64,000 bases of DNA from Streptomyces sp. TG1A-60 (GCF_037201975.1 NZ_CP147520.1:2232001-2296000), one strand, 5' to 3'. Positions 52,581 through 62,139 are shown, counted from the first letter of the stretch. Notes: generated from the letters alone by a model not told the origin. Made by a program: numbers and translations.

Positions 52581-53171
52581 TCAGCCCCGGACGCCCCGCA
52601 GAGCCATCGCCACAGCCGCCTCGGTGATCGCGGAGGGCTCCTCCGCCGTCGCCGACTCGATGCGTCGCACCGCCGCGTCCACGACCCCCTGCAACAGCAT
52701 CGCGGCCAGCCGGGGCTCAGCCTTCCCGAGCGCCGCGAGCGCCTCCACGATCATCGCGACGAGACCACCGTGGGCGGCTCTGATCTTCTCCCGCGCCCCG
52801 GCGTCCAGCTCGCTCGCCGAGATCGCGACCACGGCCCGGTGCCGCCGGTCCCCGACCAGCTCCAGCTGCTTGCGGACGTACGCCTCGACCTTGTCCTCGG
52901 GCCGCTCGACCGAGGCCATCGCCGCCCCGACCTCCGCCGCCCAGACGGGAAAGTCGACCTCGCACAGCTCCTCGACCACGGCCGCCCGCGACCGGAAGTA
53001 CTCGTACACGGACGACCGCGCCAGCCCCGTGCGCTCGGCGAGCGCGGGGAACGTCAACGCCTCCGTCCCGCCCTCGGACAGCAGGGATCGCGCCGCGTCC
53101 AGCAGGGCGGCTCGCTGCATCGACCGGTGCTCGGCCACGGAGGCCGCTCGAATCCTTGGCACGTCAACCAC
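52581..53171 (-). CDS. TetR family transcriptional regulator
   Basis: Repressor-type DNA-binding protein of 196 aa. The N-terminal helix-turn-helix is in ALDAARSLLSEGG-like residues 22-65, ending TFPALAERTGLARSSVYEYF, which is the classic TetR recognition-helix pattern. The ligand-binding domain (about 75-190) is Ala-rich with no further identity. It sits between the M23 peptidase and whiG and is transcribed in the same direction as whiG. The target genes and ligand are unknown. Confidence 0.88.
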   Translation of the reverse strand: MVDVPRIRAASVAEHRSMQRAALLDAARSLLSEGGTEALTFPALAERTGLARSSVYEYFRSRAAVVEELCEVDFPVWAAEVGAAMASVERPEDKVEAYVRKQLELVGDRRHRAVVAISASELDAGAREKIRAAHGGLVAMIVEALAALGKAEPRLAAMLLQGVVDAAVRRIESATAEEPSAITEAAVAMALRGVRG

Positions 53172-53264
53172 TTTACGGACGTACCGCCACCCACGGGAGT
53201 GGCTTCCCCCTACCGGCCCCGCCGAGGTCGGCTCCCGACCCGCTTGCGGCCGGGCCGTACCGGC

Positions 53265-54098
53265 TCAACGGCCGAAACTCGCCAGCTTCGCCCTCAGCTG
53301 CAGCACCGACTTCGTGTGGATCTGGCTCACCCTGCTCTCCGTCACCCCGAGCACGTTCCCGATCTCGGCGAGCGTGAGCCCCTCGTAGTAGTACAGCGTG
53401 ACGACGGTCTTCTCCCGTTCGGGCAGCGTGTTGATGGCCCGTGCCAGGAACCTCCGCAGCTCCCGGTCCTCGGCGACCTCGACCGGGTTGTCCGCGGCGG
53501 TGTCCTCCAGCGTGTCCATCAGGCTCAGCCGGTCGCCCTCGCCGCCGACGTGCAGCAGCTCCTCCAGTGCCACCACGTTGGCCAGCGACAACTGGCTGAA
53601 GACGGCGTGGAGTTCGTCGACCGGGATGCCCATCTCGGCGGCGACCTCCCCCTCGCTGGGAGTGCGTCGGAGCCGCGACTCCAGCGTGGCGTAGGCCCGC
53701 TCCACGTTGCGCGCTTTCTGCCGCACCGACCGGGGGATCCAGTCCAGCGCGCGCAGTTCGTCGATCATCGCGCCCCGGATCCGGGTGATCGCGTACGTCT
53801 CGAACTTGATCTCCCGCTCGATGTCGAACTTCTCGATCGCGTCGATGAGCCCGAAGACCCCGGAGGAGACGAAGTCGGCCTGCTCGACGTTGGCCGGCAG
53901 GCCGACGCTCACCCGGCCCGCGACGTACTTCACCAGGGGCGAGTAGTGGAGGATCAACTGCTCGCGCAGCCGTTCGTCGCCTGTCGTCTTGTACGTCCGC
54001 CACAGCTCGTCGAGTGTCGAGGGGGCGGGCGGGCGCACGGTGCCGCGAGCGGCGGCGGGTACCGCCGCCCGGTCAGACCCGGAGGTGTGCTGGGGCAT
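53265..54098 (-). CDS. whiG: RNA polymerase sigma factor WhiG (sporulation)
   Basis: FliA-family sigma factor of 277 aa that starts sporulation-specific transcription in Streptomyces aerial hyphae (whiH and whiI are known targets). Region 2 includes [20 protein letters not shown] and [20 protein letters not shown], with [20 protein letters not shown] typical of the FliA group. Region 4 is [20 protein letters not shown] with the recognition helix [22 protein letters not shown] at 54098. In other species WhiG activity is held by the anti-sigma factor RsiG with c-di-GMP; that gene is not here. It follows dprA by 272 bp and should have its own promoter there. Confidence 0.96.
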   Translation of the reverse strand: MPQHTSGSDRAAVPAAARGTVRPPAPSTLDELWRTYKTTGDERLREQLILHYSPLVKYVAGRVSVGLPANVEQADFVSSGVFGLIDAIEKFDIEREIKFETYAITRIRGAMIDELRALDWIPRSVRQKARNVERAYATLESRLRRTPSEGEVAAEMGIPVDELHAVFSQLSLANVVALEELLHVGGEGDRLSLMDTLEDTAADNPVEVAEDRELRRFLARAINTLPEREKTVVTLYYYEGLTLAEIGNVLGVTESRVSQIHTKSVLQLRAKLASFGR

Positions 54099-54189
54099 TC
54101 GTCGCCTTGTGCCGTTCTGCCGTGAACTGGGAGTGACTGGGTGCGCTGTCGGTCTGATGTCGAGTTGCCTGTCCTGAGTCGCAATCCTC

Positions 54190-54206
54190 GTGAGCGTAGC
54201 GTGACT
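54190..54206. promoter_or_regulatory. Possible BldD-binding site upstream of whiG
   Basis: On the minus strand AGTCACGCTACGCTCAC lies about 92 bp before the whiG start. It carries TCAC half-site elements like those in BldD boxes. whiG is an established BldD target in Streptomyces, which makes the match worth recording, but the second half-site is imperfect. Confidence 0.35.
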
Positions 54207-54370
54207 GAAGAGTCGCAGTGCGCGAAGGGCGACGGATCGCTCGTGCGCAGATACGTTCCGCTGGACGCCCCATAGGGTCACGGAGGTGGCACTGTGTGAC
54301 CGGCCCGGAACGCCAACTGCCGGAAACCGCAAGGCTGTCGGCGTTCCCCCGGACGGCCGAACACGCTCGG

Positions 54371-55531
54371 TCAACTTCGCCTCCGATCCGGCGAGACGGA
54401 GATCATCGCCTGGCGTGTCAACTTCCAGCCGTCGCCGTGTCGTTCGACGTAACCAAGTGAGCGGAGTTCGTACAGTCTCCCGACCGCGTCGTCCACCGTC
54501 GTCCCCGCGCCCCGGGCGACCTCCTCGACGGCCTCGGTCCCTCGCCCCGGCAGTGCGGCGAGCACCTGCCGCGCGCCGGGTTCCAGCAGGTCGCGGGGGA
54601 GCACGGGCCCGCGTCGGTCCGGCGCCAACTCCCCCATGTCGCCCACAAGCTCGACGACTTCCGCGGCGTCGGACACGAGCACCGCCTCGCCCCGCAGAAG
54701 TTCGTGGACTCCGGCCGAGAGGGCCGAGGTCGCGGGGCCCGGGACACCCATCGTGAACCTCCCCAACCGCTGCGCGGCCCGTGCGGTGACCAGCGCTCCG
54801 CTGCGGTAGGCCGCCTCCACGACCACGGTTCCCCTGGTGAGCGCGGCGATCACCCGGTTCCGCAGGATGAACCGGCTCGGCGTCGGATGGTCCCCCGGCG
54901 GCAACTCCCCGACCACCAGTCCCTGTTCGGCGATCCGCCTGATCAGCTGCACATGCCCCCTGGGATACGGCCGGTCCACCCCGCAGGCCAGCACGGCGAC
55001 GGTCGCCCCACCGACCCCGAGCACGCCCCGGTGCGCGGCCCCGTCCACCCCGTAAGCCCCGCCGGACACGACCACCCACCCTCGCTCGGCCAGCCCCGAC
55101 CCCAGCGCGGCAGCCATGTGCGCCCCGTACTCCGTGCAGGCCCGCGCCCCCACCACGGCCACCGACCGCAACGCCCACATCCGCACATTGGCCTTCCCCC
55201 GCACCCACAGCCCCACCGGCCGCCCGTCCCCGAGGTCGTCGAGCTGTCCGGGCCACTCGGCGTCGCCGGGGACGAGGAAACGGACCCCGGCCTCCCTCGC
55301 CCGGGCCAGGTCCCCTTCGGGTTCGGCGTGCCCGGCGCGGGCGCACAGCCCCGCCCACCGCTTCTCCGAGGCGTCCGGCAGCGGCCGTCCGCCGCCGGAG
55401 AGCCTCAGCACCACTTCACGGGCGCCGAACTCCCGCAGCCACCGTCCGCCGAGTTCGTCTCCGGGTTCGATGACACGGGCGAGGAAGGCACGGTCGAGCC
55501 TCTCGGCGTCCGCCGCACCGCCGCCGGTCAT
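54371..55531 (-). CDS. dprA: DNA-processing protein DprA (Smf)
   Basis: Protein of 386 aa, known in other bacteria to load RecA onto incoming single-stranded DNA during transformation. The Rossmann-like core shows [37 protein letters not shown] and [20 protein letters not shown], all DprA hallmarks. A C-terminal winged-helix-like segment (about 310-375) includes [20 protein letters not shown]. Streptomyces is not known to be naturally competent, so the role here is unclear. It lies 34 bp after the ComM-like gene in a conserved order. Confidence 0.92.
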   Translation of the reverse strand: MTGGGAADAERLDRAFLARVIEPGDELGGRWLREFGAREVVLRLSGGGRPLPDASEKRWAGLCARAGHAEPEGDLARAREAGVRFLVPGDAEWPGQLDDLGDGRPVGLWVRGKANVRMWALRSVAVVGARACTEYGAHMAAALGSGLAERGWVVVSGGAYGVDGAAHRGVLGVGGATVAVLACGVDRPYPRGHVQLIRRIAEQGLVVGELPPGDHPTPSRFILRNRVIAALTRGTVVVEAAYRSGALVTARAAQRLGRFTMGVPGPATSALSAGVHELLRGEAVLVSDAAEVVELVGDMGELAPDRRGPVLPRDLLEPGARQVLAALPGRGTEAVEEVARGAGTTVDDAVGRLYELRSLGYVERHGDGWKLTRQAMISVSPDRRRS

Positions 55532-55565
55532 GGCTCACCCGCCGACGAGCCACCGGTCTCGGGGC

Positions 55566-57188
55566 TCATGTCAGTGCCCCGATCGCCATCGGTACGCCAC
55601 GGGGGACTCCGGTGCGCAGTTGCAGGGCCAGGTTGACGTCCGTGGCGTCGGGGCGGTCGTGGCCGACGAGGTCCGCGATGGTCCAGGCGACCCGGAGCAC
55701 CCGGTCCAGGCCGCGCGCGGTGAGCACTCCCCGCTCCAGGGAGCGCTCGGCCTCGTCCAGGGCGCCCGACGACGCGTGCCACCGGCTCCGCAGTTCACGT
55801 CCCGGTACCTCGCTGTTCGTCCGCCAGGGCGTGCCGAGCAGACGCGCGGCCGACCGCTCCCGGGCGGAGCGCACCCGGTCGGCCACCGTCGCCGTGGGCT
55901 CGCCCCTGGCACCGCGCCGGGTGAGTTCGGACCGGGTGACCCGGTCGACCTCGACCCTGAGGTCGACCCGGTCCAGCAGCGGCCCGGAGAGCCGGGCCTG
56001 ATAGCGGCGGATCGAGGCGGGCGGGCACTCGCACAGGTCGTCCGTCCGCGAGAAGCGACCGCAAGGACAGGGATTGGCGGCGAGCACCATCAGGAACTTC
56101 GCCGGGAAGCGCACGACTCCGGCGCTGCGCGCGATCACGACGTGCCCCGCCTCCAGCGGCTGGCGCAGGGCGTCCAGTGTCTGACCGCTGAACTCCGGGG
56201 TCTCGTCGAGGAAGAGCACCCCGCGATGGGCCAGTGAGACCGCGCCGGGCCGTGCGATGCCCTGACCGCCCCCGACGAGAGCCTGCATCGTGGCCGAGTG
56301 GTGCGGGGCGCAGTAGGGCGCCACGTCGACCAGGGGCTTCCCCGCCGGCAGCAGGCCGGCGATCGAATGGACCGCCGTGACCTCCAGCGACTCCTCCCTG
56401 CCCAGCTTCGGCAGAATGGCCGGAAGCCGCTCGGCGAGCATCGTCTTGCCGGCGCCCGGCGGCCCTTCCAGGAAGAGGTGGTGCCCACCGGCCGCCGCCA
56501 CCTCTACGGCGGTCCGGGCCGCGAGCTGACCCACGACATCGGCGAGGTCATGGCCCTGGTCCTGCTGCGCCGCTCCCGTGGTGTGCATACCGGTGGCCGC
56601 TCCCGTACCCGGCATGCGCAGTCCCGCCATGAGCGGGTCGGGGCGGCCCTCGTGTGGCTCCTCGTCCGGCACGGGTTCGTCCGAGAGCACGGCGATCAAC
56701 TGCCGCAGGGTACGCACGCCCAGTACCGAGACACCGGGCACCAGCGAGGCCTCCGCGGCGGCGCACTCCGGCACCACCACCTGTTCGTATCCGGCCTCGG
56801 CGGCGGCCAGCACAGCGGGCAGGATGCCCCGCACCGGCCGGACGCGCCCGTCGAGTCCCAGCTCGCCGATCATCACGATGTCGCAGAGCACCCGTGGGTC
56901 GATACGCTCGGAGGCGCCCAGGACCGCACAGGCGACCGCCAGGTCGAAGCCGCTGCCGGCCTTCGGTACGGAGGCGGGGCTGAGCCCCACCGTCAGCTTC
57001 CTCTGCGGCCACTCGGCGCCCGAGTTGACCACCGCCGCCCTGACCCGGTCCTTGCTCTCCGTCAGGCTCTTGTCCGGCAACCCCACCAGCGTGAAGGCCG
57101 CCACGCCGGGTTCCAGGTCGGCCTGGACCTCGACGACCACGCCCTCGACACCGACGAGGGCCACGGAGCAGGTGCGGGCGAATCCCAT
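55566..57188 (-). CDS. ComM/YifB-type Mg-chelatase-like AAA+ ATPase
   Basis: ATPase of 540 aa. The N-terminal Lon-protease-like domain (about 1-170) starts [20 protein letters not shown] and contains LPDKSLTESKDRVRAAVVNS. The AAA+ part carries Walker A GPPGAGKTMLAE, Walker B HRGVLFLDETPEF, the Cys-rich CPCGRF..CECPP insert and the arginine-bearing RYQARLSGPLLDRVDL. ComM is a branch-migration helicase in transformation of some bacteria; function in Streptomyces is not known. The ATG at 57188 shares its A with the yraN TGA (TGATG). Confidence 0.9.
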   Translation of the reverse strand: MGFARTCSVALVGVEGVVVEVQADLEPGVAAFTLVGLPDKSLTESKDRVRAAVVNSGAEWPQRKLTVGLSPASVPKAGSGFDLAVACAVLGASERIDPRVLCDIVMIGELGLDGRVRPVRGILPAVLAAAEAGYEQVVVPECAAAEASLVPGVSVLGVRTLRQLIAVLSDEPVPDEEPHEGRPDPLMAGLRMPGTGAATGMHTTGAAQQDQGHDLADVVGQLAARTAVEVAAAGGHHLFLEGPPGAGKTMLAERLPAILPKLGREESLEVTAVHSIAGLLPAGKPLVDVAPYCAPHHSATMQALVGGGQGIARPGAVSLAHRGVLFLDETPEFSGQTLDALRQPLEAGHVVIARSAGVVRFPAKFLMVLAANPCPCGRFSRTDDLCECPPASIRRYQARLSGPLLDRVDLRVEVDRVTRSELTRRGARGEPTATVADRVRSARERSAARLLGTPWRTNSEVPGRELRSRWHASSGALDEAERSLERGVLTARGLDRVLRVAWTIADLVGHDRPDATDVNLALQLRTGVPRGVPMAIGALT

Positions 57189-57553
57189 CAGGCCACCCCT
57201 CGCACGTGTTCCACGACGGGTGCGCCGCGGTCGGGGAGGACGACGCCCACGATGTCGATGCGCACGCCGCCCGGCGGGGCCCCGCCGTGTTCCTGGAGCC
57301 AGTGTTCGGCGAGGCGGCGCAGCCGTTGGGCCTTGCTGGTCGTGACGGCCGCCATCGGGTTTTCGAAGGGGCCTGCCCTGCGGGTCTTCACCTCGCAGAC
57401 GACCAGCGCGTCCCCGTCCCGGGCCACGATGTCGATCTCACCGGTCCTGCCGCCGCGCCAGTTGCGCTCCAGGACCGTCATCCCGGCCTCGGCCAGCCGC
57501 CGCGCGGCCAGCTCCTCGCCGTACCTGCCGAGTGCACCTCGTGCGTTGCTCAT
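57188..57553 (-). CDS. YraN family (UPF0102) nuclease-fold protein
   Basis: Protein of 121 aa with a restriction-endonuclease-like fold. Motifs are [20 protein letters not shown], the acidic [19 protein letters not shown] and the E-x-K of [11 protein letters not shown], which would make a nuclease active site. GGAGGTGG lies before the ATG at 57553. It overlaps the ComM-like gene by one base. The biological role of the family is unknown; the association with ComM and DprA hints at DNA processing. Confidence 0.92.
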   Translation of the reverse strand: MSNARGALGRYGEELAARRLAEAGMTVLERNWRGGRTGEIDIVARDGDALVVCEVKTRRAGPFENPMAAVTTSKAQRLRRLAEHWLQEHGGAPPGGVRIDIVGVVLPDRGAPVVEHVRGVA

Positions 57554-57660
57554 GTCGGCACCACCTCCGGCGCCAACACTGAGGGCAGCTCAGCCCGCTA
57601 TTGGATCTTGGTGGACAAGCAGGCCTTTGTGGACAACTTCGCCACCCACACGGATTACCC

Positions 57661-57678
57661 GGCAGCCACACGGCTGCC
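57661..57678 (-). terminator. Short hairpin after the DUF2469 gene
   Basis: GGCAGCC (57661-57667) and GGCTGCC (57672-57678) pair around an ACAC loop, 15 bp past the DUF2469 stop on the minus strand. Confidence 0.5.
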
Positions 57679-57692
57679 CGACCGCCGTCCGC

Positions 57693-58001
57693 CTAGCTGC
57701 CCGGCAGCTCCAGGTCGCTCTTGTTCAACTCCTCGATGTTCACGTCCTTGAACGTGAGTACCCGCACCTGCTTCACGAACCGAGCCGGCCGGTACATGTC
57801 CCACACCCAGGCGTCCGCCATGGAGACCTCGAAGAACACCTCACCCTGGACCGAGTGCACCTGCATTTCGTAGTCGTTGGTCAGATAGAAGCGCCGCTCG
57901 GTCTCGATCACGTATTTGAACAGACCGACGACATCGCGGTACTCCCGGTAGAGCTTCAGCTCCATCTCGGTCTCGTACTTCTCGAGGTCCTCGGCGCTCA
58001 T
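57693..58001 (-). CDS. DUF2469 family protein
   Basis: Small, highly conserved actinobacterial protein of 102 aa, rich in acidic and aromatic residues: MSAEDLEKYETEMELKLYRE, FKYVIETERRFYLTNDYEM, EVSMADAWVWDMYRPARFVK. No signal peptide or membrane segment. It is found next to yraN and the signal peptidase genes in this order in many actinobacteria. Function unknown. Confidence 0.93.
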   Translation of the reverse strand: MSAEDLEKYETEMELKLYREYRDVVGLFKYVIETERRFYLTNDYEMQVHSVQGEVFFEVSMADAWVWDMYRPARFVKQVRVLTFKDVNIEELNKSDLELPGS

Positions 58002-58057
58002 GGCATGTTCCCCTTCAGCCGTGCGGTCCCACCATTGTGCGCCAGTCCCGCGAGCCC

Positions 58058-58573
58058 CTAGACGATTTCGGTGTCGAGGACCACGGGTCTGGCCGGGGGA
58101 CCCTCGTCGAGCAGTGTGCGAAGCAGTTCGGCGAGTCTGGTCGGGTACACCGTCTCATGTGCCCGGACCAGTTCCCCGCACGTCCACCAGCGTGCTCCGG
58201 CGATGCTGCGCCGTTCCAGTTCGGTGAGGCCCGCCGCGACGGGCGCCGCCTGGTGCGTATCGGTGGTACGGGCGAGGTAGTACCACTCGTCCTGGTCCCA
58301 GCGGCGTCCGGCGAAGGGGAAGGAACACATCCGCCGCCAGAGCACGGGGCCCAGTTCGACGTCCGTGATCCCGGTCTCCTCCGCGAGTTCCCGCAGGGCG
58401 GCCTCCTCGCGGGTCTCCGCGCCCTCCACACCGCCGCCGGGCGTGAACCACCAGTCGTCCGCCGGATCGTCCGGCTCGTGCCCGTGCAGCAGCAGGACGC
58501 GCCCCTGCGGATCCAGCAGGATCACCCGGGCCACCTTGCGCAGCCCGCCCTCGTACGTGTCCTCAGCCGACAC
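58058..58573 (-). CDS. Nudix hydrolase
   Basis: Hydrolase of 171 aa for a nucleoside-diphosphate-linked substrate. The Nudix box G-x5-E-x7-RE-x2-EE-x-G is complete: G47, E53, R61-E62, E65-E66, G68 (GVEGAETREEAALRELAEET). A preceding WWFTPGGG and the following RMCSFPFAGRRWDQDEWYYL are common in actinobacterial members. The substrate cannot be told. It starts 11 bp inside the end of the sipZ gene, so the two are coupled. Confidence 0.92.
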   Translation of the reverse strand: MSAEDTYEGGLRKVARVILLDPQGRVLLLHGHEPDDPADDWWFTPGGGVEGAETREEAALRELAEETGITDVELGPVLWRRMCSFPFAGRRWDQDEWYYLARTTDTHQAAPVAAGLTELERRSIAGARWWTCGELVRAHETVYPTRLAELLRTLLDEGPPARPVVLDTEIV

Positions 58574-59309
58574 CGGCCGACTCCGACCGCGCCGTACGGC
58601 CGCCCCCGCCGAACCGCTTGGCGACCGGTCCGTAGGCCGCTCCGCCCAGCACGAGCACCATGCCCACGACGAGCGCGGTGGTGATCAGCGGAAGCGGGCC
58701 GGGAGAGGAGAGCGGGCCGAGCTCCTCGAAGCCCGTGGGGCGGTCCAGCATGCCCTCCATGGGCCAGACGACGGCGTCCACGCGTGCGTCCACGTTGGTC
58801 CGCGGCACCGTTCCGCTGCCGGCCTCCGTGAGATGCGCGGTGGAGTCCAGGGAGCCGCTGCGCTCGTCTCCGAGGAGGAACAGCCGGCCCTTGGGGACCG
58901 TGATCTCGGGGATGCCGGTCAGCTCGGCGTCCTGGCCCTTGGGCAGGTAGCCCTCGTCGATCTTCTTGCCGTTGACGGTGAGCTTGCCGTCGGTGCAGCA
59001 GGCCACCGTGTCGCCGCCGACCGCGACGACCCGCTTGACCATGGGCGAGTTGCCCCAGGTCTCCTGGCGGAAGACCACGACGTCACCGCGCTCGATGTCG
59101 GCGCCGTCGATCCGCTCGGCGAGTATGCGGTCCCCGGAGGTGATGGTGGGGGCCATGGAGTCGGTCGGCACCGAGTAGGGCTGGTAGGCGACCGCGCCCC
59201 AGAGGAAGGCGCCCAGGAAGAGCACACAGCCGAGGGCCACGGCCAGCCCCGACAGCTTGCTGCCGAGCCGTCCGCGGCCCTCGTCCGTGCGACGTGTCGT
59301 CCCGCTCAT
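58563..59309 (-). CDS. sipZ: Type I signal peptidase, SipZ-like
   Basis: Membrane-bound signal peptidase of 248 aa. The N-terminal anchor is LAVALGCVLFLGAFLWGAVA. The catalytic Ser is in SVPTDSMAPTI and the general-base Lys in MVKRVVAVGGDTV. LFLLGDERSGSLDST is the conserved C-terminal box, with ERS where most enzymes have HR. A second hydrophobic segment (ITTALVVGMVLVLGGAAYG) near the end gives a two-anchor topology. ATG at 59309 follows GGGGGAG. It is the last of four adjacent paralogues. Confidence 0.9.
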   Translation of the reverse strand: MSGTTRRTDEGRGRLGSKLSGLAVALGCVLFLGAFLWGAVAYQPYSVPTDSMAPTITSGDRILAERIDGADIERGDVVVFRQETWGNSPMVKRVVAVGGDTVACCTDGKLTVNGKKIDEGYLPKGQDAELTGIPEITVPKGRLFLLGDERSGSLDSTAHLTEAGSGTVPRTNVDARVDAVVWPMEGMLDRPTGFEELGPLSSPGPLPLITTALVVGMVLVLGGAAYGPVAKRFGGGGRTARSESAGVG

Positions 59310-59389
59310 CCCAGTGCTCCCCCAGGTCGGAGAATCGACCGTCCGGGCGCCGTACGGGCCGCGGAAGATCGGCGATCTGGGACGGCACC

Positions 59390-60388
59390 CTACCCGGCGG
59401 TACCCGAGCCAGAAACCCTCGGGCCCTCGCCGGCGAGAAGGCGTCGGCGGCGCCACAGGACCAGCGGGACCGCGCCCGCGAGGCCGAGCGCTCCGGGGGC
59501 TGCGGCGCTCAGGTTCTGGTCGAAGGTGTCGGGAACGGGCAGCGTGGACCAGCGGGTGGGCGGCCAGGCGACGACGATGGCTCGACCCACGGACTGGCTC
59601 GCGGGGACCATGCCGCCGTTCTCGTCGTTCTGGTGGTAGCGGGAGTCCAGCGAGTTCTGCCGGTGGTCACCCATGACCCAGATTCTGCCTTCGGGCACCT
59701 TCACCCTGAACTGACCGCCGATGTCGTCGACGGTGCACGGGGTGTTGCCCGGGTACACGTACGGCTCGTTGAGCGCCTTGCCATTGACCTTGAGCGGGCC
59801 CGTGCCCTTGCACTCGACGGTGTCGCCGGCGACACCGATGACGCGCTTGATGAGGTCCTTCTCCTCGGCGGACGGCATCAGGCCGATCCAGCCGAGAACC
59901 CGCTGCACGGCGTTGGGCTCCAGGGTGGGCTCGCCGTCCAGCCAGCCGGCCGGGTCGTGGAAGACGACGACCTCGCCCCGCTCGGGCTCGGAGCCGAACC
60001 ACGGGGTGAGCTTGTCGACCAGGACCCGGTCGCCCTCCTGCAGGGTGTTCTGCATCGAGTCGGACGGGATGGAGAACGCCTGCACCAGGAAGGTCTTGAT
60101 CAGCAGCGCGAGCACCAGCGCGATACCGATCAGGAGCGGCAGTTCCTTCCAGAAGGAACGCTGCTTCTTCCTGGGCCTCTCGTCCTGACCGCCGTCGTCG
60201 ACCGGGGTCCGGGCGCTGTCCCCGCCGTCCGCTCCGCCCGGGGAGTCACTCCCGGCGTCGGCGGAACCCTCGGCGTTCAGAACGCTCTCCGCGTTCTCCG
60301 CGGCCGGGGAAGCCGCCTCGTCGGATCGCTCCGGCCGTTCTTCGGAACCACCGTGTCCGGACCGTGCGCCGACTGCCACATCCCCCAC
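59390..60388 (-). CDS. sipY: Type I signal peptidase, SipY-like
   Basis: Signal peptidase of about 332 aa. A 75-residue acidic cytoplasmic N-terminus precedes the anchor ELPLLIGIALVLALLIKTFL. Catalytic Ser is in SIPSDSMQNTL, Lys in LIKRVIGVAGDTV, and IWVMGDHRQNSLDSR is the conserved box. A second anchor (PGALGLAGAVPLVLW) lies near the C-terminus. The start is a GTG. That at 60388 has GAGGAG at good spacing; the GTG at 60394 is also in frame. It begins inside the 3' end of the sipX reading frame. Confidence 0.9.
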   Translation of the reverse strand: MGDVAVGARSGHGGSEERPERSDEAASPAAENAESVLNAEGSADAGSDSPGGADGGDSARTPVDDGGQDERPRKKQRSFWKELPLLIGIALVLALLIKTFLVQAFSIPSDSMQNTLQEGDRVLVDKLTPWFGSEPERGEVVVFHDPAGWLDGEPTLEPNAVQRVLGWIGLMPSAEEKDLIKRVIGVAGDTVECKGTGPLKVNGKALNEPYVYPGNTPCTVDDIGGQFRVKVPEGRIWVMGDHRQNSLDSRYHQNDENGGMVPASQSVGRAIVVAWPPTRWSTLPVPDTFDQNLSAAAPGALGLAGAVPLVLWRRRRLLAGEGPRVSGSGTAG

Positions 60389-61373
60389 ATCCACTCCTCA
60401 CTCCGTACCGCCGCCCACGCCACATCCGGTGCAGGCCCACCACTCCCATAACGAGCGGGAGTTCCGCAGGGGTCGGGAGGGGGATCAATCCGATTCGATC
60501 CGCGGAGGCCACCCTATGCGAAGCGCCGAGGGCGGTGGTCGACCCGCTCGGCACGGCGGAGAACGTGTCCGGCTCCTCCAGCTGCCCCCAGTGACCGACC
60601 GGCCAGGCGATGACGACGGCCCGGCCGACGACGGACTCCTCGGAGACCGTACCCCCGTACTGGGCCGTCTTCGAATCGTCGGACTGGTGGGCGCGGGAGT
60701 CGGCGGAGTTCTCCCGGTGGTCGCCCATGACCCAGAGGCGGCCCTCGGGGACGCTGACCTCGAACGGCTGGGTCGAGGGTGTGTTGCCGGGGTGGAGGTA
60801 CGCCGTCTCGTCCAGCGGCATGCCGTTGACGGTGACGCGGCCCTGGAGGTCGCAGCACTTGACGGTGTCGCCGCCGACCGCGACGACCCGCTTGATGATG
60901 TCCTTCTCGTCGTCGGACGGCAGGAGGCCGATGACCTGCAGGCCGTCCTTGATCTGCTTGATGACGATCGGGTCCTCGGTCGGGGGCACCGTCTGCTCGT
61001 CCTCCAGCCAGCCGCCGGGGTCCTTGAAGACGACGACGTCCCCCCGGGTGGGTTTGGAGCCGAACCAAGGGGTGAGCTTGTCGACCAGGACGCGGTCACC
61101 GATCTGGATCGTCTGCTCCATGGAGCCCGAGGGGATCACGAACGCCTGGACGAGGAAGGTCTTCAGGACCAGGGCTATGAGGACGGCGACACCGACGAGG
61201 AGCGGGATCTCCTTGGCCGCGGAGCGGCGCCTGCGCCGCTTGATCTTGCGAGCGAGCTTGCGCCGCTCGACGCGGCTCGGCCGGGCGGCCCCGCCGGCCC
61301 GGCGGGTACCGGTGGGCAGCAGGTTGTCGGAGGTGGCGCTGGGGGCACCGCGGGGTTTGCCACGGTTACCCAT
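60246..61373 (-). CDS. sipX: Type I signal peptidase, SipX-like, with long 3' overlap into sipY
   Basis: Signal peptidase of 375 aa as read. The anchor EIPLLVGVAVLIALVLKTFL follows an Arg-rich tail. Catalytic Ser is in VIPSGSMEQTI, Lys in IIKRVVAVGGDTV, and LWVMGDHRENSADSRAH is the conserved box. A second hydrophobic segment (ELPLVMGVVGLHRMW) should be near the true end. The last 50 residues are Arg/Gly-rich and come from a 143-bp overlap with sipY, which is unusual. In another frame a TGA at 60398-60400 would give about 324 aa. ATG at 61373 overlaps the sipW stop by 8 bp; GTG at 61379 is an alternative. Confidence 0.87.
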   Translation of the reverse strand: MGNRGKPRGAPSATSDNLLPTGTRRAGGAARPSRVERRKLARKIKRRRRRSAAKEIPLLVGVAVLIALVLKTFLVQAFVIPSGSMEQTIQIGDRVLVDKLTPWFGSKPTRGDVVVFKDPGGWLEDEQTVPPTEDPIVIKQIKDGLQVIGLLPSDDEKDIIKRVVAVGGDTVKCCDLQGRVTVNGMPLDETAYLHPGNTPSTQPFEVSVPEGRLWVMGDHRENSADSRAHQSDDSKTAQYGGTVSEESVVGRAVVIAWPVGHWGQLEEPDTFSAVPSGSTTALGASHRVASADRIGLIPLPTPAELPLVMGVVGLHRMWRGRRYGVRSGCGGCGSRRTVRTRWFRRTAGAIRRGGFPGRGERGERSERRGFRRRRE

Positions 61374-62091
61374 GCGCACCGCCGGAGGCGGGCACGCGCG
61401 CGTAGACGTCCGGGCGGTCCAGACGCGTCCAGTGGTCGGCGGGCCACGCGATCCAGTCGGCCCGGCCGATGACGGCGTCGAGGGGGATCATGCCACCGCC
61501 GGGCGATCCCAGGTGGTCACGGGAATCACTGGAGTCACCGCGGTGGTCGCCGAGGAGGAACAGGGTGTCCTCGGGGACGACCACGTCGAAGGGTACGTTC
61601 GACGGGCTGTCACCCGGATGCAGAAACGACGACTCGTCGACCCACCGGCCGTTCACCTCAAGCCTCCCCTGCTGGTCGCAACAGACCACCCGGTCTCCCC
61701 CCACGCCGACAACGCGCTTGATGTAGTCGGCGTTCCCGAAGTAGCCGGTGCCGTCGAACACCACGACGTCACCGCGCTGCGGCTCAGATCCGAAACGGTA
61801 CGCCAACTTATTTACGAGAACGCGGTCCCCGATCCTCAATGAGCGGGCCATGGAGCTGCTGGGAATCTGGAAGGGCTGCATCACGAAGTTGCTGAAGAGG
61901 GCCAGAAAAAGCAGGCAGATCAGTGCGGTCAGGGTGTAGCGCCCGCCCGGCACCCACGCGGCACCTCGGTCCACCCATGCCGAACGCGACCGCCCCTCCG
62001 GCCCTTCTGTGTCGGAGATCTCCTCGGAGAGCTCGTCAGAAGGGCGGGAGGAACGGTCGCGTTCGCCGTGCTGCCGTGCTTCGGTGTCCAT
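61366..62091 (-). CDS. sipW: Type I signal peptidase, SipW-like
   Basis: First of the four signal peptidase genes, 241 aa. The anchor is YTLTALICLLFLALFSNFVM. Catalytic Ser is in QIPSSSMARSL, Lys in YIKRVVGVGGDRV, and LFLLGDHRGDSSDSRDHLG is the conserved box. No second hydrophobic segment is seen near the C-terminus, unlike SipX, SipY and SipZ. The codons for VLVNKL (about 61802-61819) are unusually AT-rich. It follows rplS and overlaps sipX by 8 bp, so the set is co-translated. Confidence 0.92.
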   Translation of the reverse strand: MDTEARQHGERDRSSRPSDELSEEISDTEGPEGRSRSAWVDRGAAWVPGGRYTLTALICLLFLALFSNFVMQPFQIPSSSMARSLRIGDRVLVNKLAYRFGSEPQRGDVVVFDGTGYFGNADYIKRVVGVGGDRVVCCDQQGRLEVNGRWVDESSFLHPGDSPSNVPFDVVVPEDTLFLLGDHRGDSSDSRDHLGSPGGGMIPLDAVIGRADWIAWPADHWTRLDRPDVYARVPASGGAHG

Positions 62092-62139
62092 CGCGGCCAG
62101 ATCGTATCCGGCCCCCGTGTGAACGCCTTGAGAGCGCGC

